Shown one piece after another: positions 63,461 through 64,000 of a stretch of DNA of 64,000 bases (positions within the stretch are counted from its first letter, which is position 1; each line of letters begins with the position of its first letter). A program made the position numbers and the translations under genes. Source of the stretch: Caulobacterales bacterium (GTDB lineage: Bacteria > Pseudomonadota > Alphaproteobacteria > Caulobacterales > Caulobacteraceae); the NCBI GenBank assembly GCA_947474395.1, contig CANJID010000005.1, positions 1-64,000 on the forward strand. The letters are read 5' to 3'. The notes beneath the pieces are model-generated. The model had not been told where the DNA came from. It did no database searches and worked only from the letters and a program-made list of their open reading frames with translations.

Positions 63461-64000
63461 GCGACTTTCCCTGCGGCCGGGGCAAGCGCCCGGCTCATGA
63501 CGATCGGCGCGGCGGGCCTCGGCGGCGCGTCCTCGGGTCGTTCCAGGTCGCGGTCGAACACCCGGATCGGCGAGTTGCCGGCGAGGTCCTCCAGCATCGG
63601 CTCGACCACCAGGCTGTAGGGGCCCGCGCCCCAGGGGTTCTCGGGGTGGAAGCGCCAGACGGTCTCCTCGGGGGCGACCTCGACCCGGCCGGGCAGGGGC
63701 GCGCCGTCGGCATCCGTCACCCGCACCGCATGCTGCAGCATGGCGTGGTCGAGGGGGCGGTCGAAGCGGACCTCCAGCGGGTCGGACGCGCCCGCGGCGG
63801 GCCAGAGCTGGCGCCAGCGGACGGGATCGACGTGCTCTCGGATCGGGGCCGCCACCCGGTAGCGGCGGGACGCGGGGGCGGCGAGGGGGCGGCCCTCGGC
63901 GTCGCGGAAGCGGTCGGTGACGCGCACCTCGACGGTGGTCCCCTCCACCAGGGGATAGCCCATGGCCTCGTGCGGCCCGAGCCCCCGCTTGATGCGGCCG
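63457..64000 (-). CDS. Ig-like domain protein, partial (runs off right edge)
   Basis: The minus-strand frame is open to the window end (GLGPHEAMGYPLVEGTTVEV and upstream), so the true start lies outside. The visible 180 residues look beta-rich with alternating charged and hydrophobic residues (VRVTDRFRDAEGRPLAAPAS, RVTDADGAPLPGRVEVAPEE, YSLVVEPMLEDLAGNSPI). This fits bacterial Ig-like (SbsA-type) domains of surface or secreted proteins. Its stop overlaps the GMC gene start by four bases, so the two are co-translated. Function is not recognised. Confidence 0.68.
   Translation of the reverse strand, partial: GRIKRGLGPHEAMGYPLVEGTTVEVRVTDRFRDAEGRPLAAPASRRYRVAAPIREHVDPVRWRQLWPAAGASDPLEVRFDRPLDHAMLQHAVRVTDADGAPLPGRVEVAPEETVWRFHPENPWGAGPYSLVVEPMLEDLAGNSPIRVFDRDLERPEDAPPRPAAPIVMSRALAPAAGKVA

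Overview
The window reads as chromosomal DNA from a GC-rich alphaproteobacterium, most likely Caulobacterales (Caulobacter or Phenylobacterium type). The best clues are a SapA-like metalloprotease carrying an RsaA-type S-layer anchoring domain (51226-52965), a promoter matching the EcfG/SigT general-stress consensus GGAAC-N16-CGTT (2126-2150), and many dispersed CTCTCCCC-x-GGGGAGAG intergenic palindromes. No rRNA, tRNA, CRISPR array, insertion sequence or prophage gene was recognised. Nearly all of the window is catabolic, transport and redox genes with short gaps.

Layout. 1-2150: end of a PAS-repeat sensor protein made of near-identical 426-bp tandem units, a lone receiver protein and a stress-type promoter. 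2281-10382: DNA glycosylase, PilZ protein, secreted amidohydrolase, TPR-OGT glycosyltransferase, alpha/beta hydrolase, glutathione transferase and FAH-family hydrolase. 10408-18139: aromatic-acid block with PobA, a frameshifted AraC-type PobR, two AAHS-type aromatic-acid transporters, an MTHFR-like reductase and a VOC protein. 18427-23.1 kb: EmrB-type exporter, small proteins and a type III CoA-transferase. 23.2-27.8 kb: citryl-CoA lyase-like protein, then a hydroquinone ring-cleavage operon (two-subunit dioxygenase and semialdehyde dehydrogenase). 28-37.7 kb: a pair of paralogous secreted proteins, another secreted family protein, serine dehydratase, hydrolase/EthD pair, beta-hydroxyacid dehydrogenase/AhpD-like pair and two envelope proteins.

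37.8-46.6 kb is the most interesting part. A divergent IclR regulator with a clear palindromic operator faces an operon encoding a split PEP-synthase-like dikinase, a complete biotin-dependent carboxylase (BCCP, biotin carboxylase, carboxyltransferase), a HAD phosphatase and an SRPBCC protein. This gene set matches the phosphorylation-carboxylation-dephosphorylation route for 4-hydroxyacetophenone and acetovanillone (Hpe pathway of Rhodococcus rhodochrous GD02; Acv pathway of Sphingobium SYK-6). Its expected products, 4-hydroxybenzoate or vanillate, would feed PobA and one-carbon (MTHFR) metabolism encoded about 25 kb away.

46.7-64 kb: ThDP-dependent enzyme, EamA exporter, YCII protein, beta-lactamase-fold hydrolase, the SapA-like protease split by an in-frame stop, an aldehyde dehydrogenase, three MFS carriers, a lignostilbene-dioxygenase-like carotenoid oxygenase next to a secreted SnoaL-like protein, a secreted VOC protein, a GMC oxidoreductase and a partial gene at the edge. 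Taken together, the window looks like a lignin-derived aromatic catabolism region. Substrates are inferred from family and context, not demonstrated.
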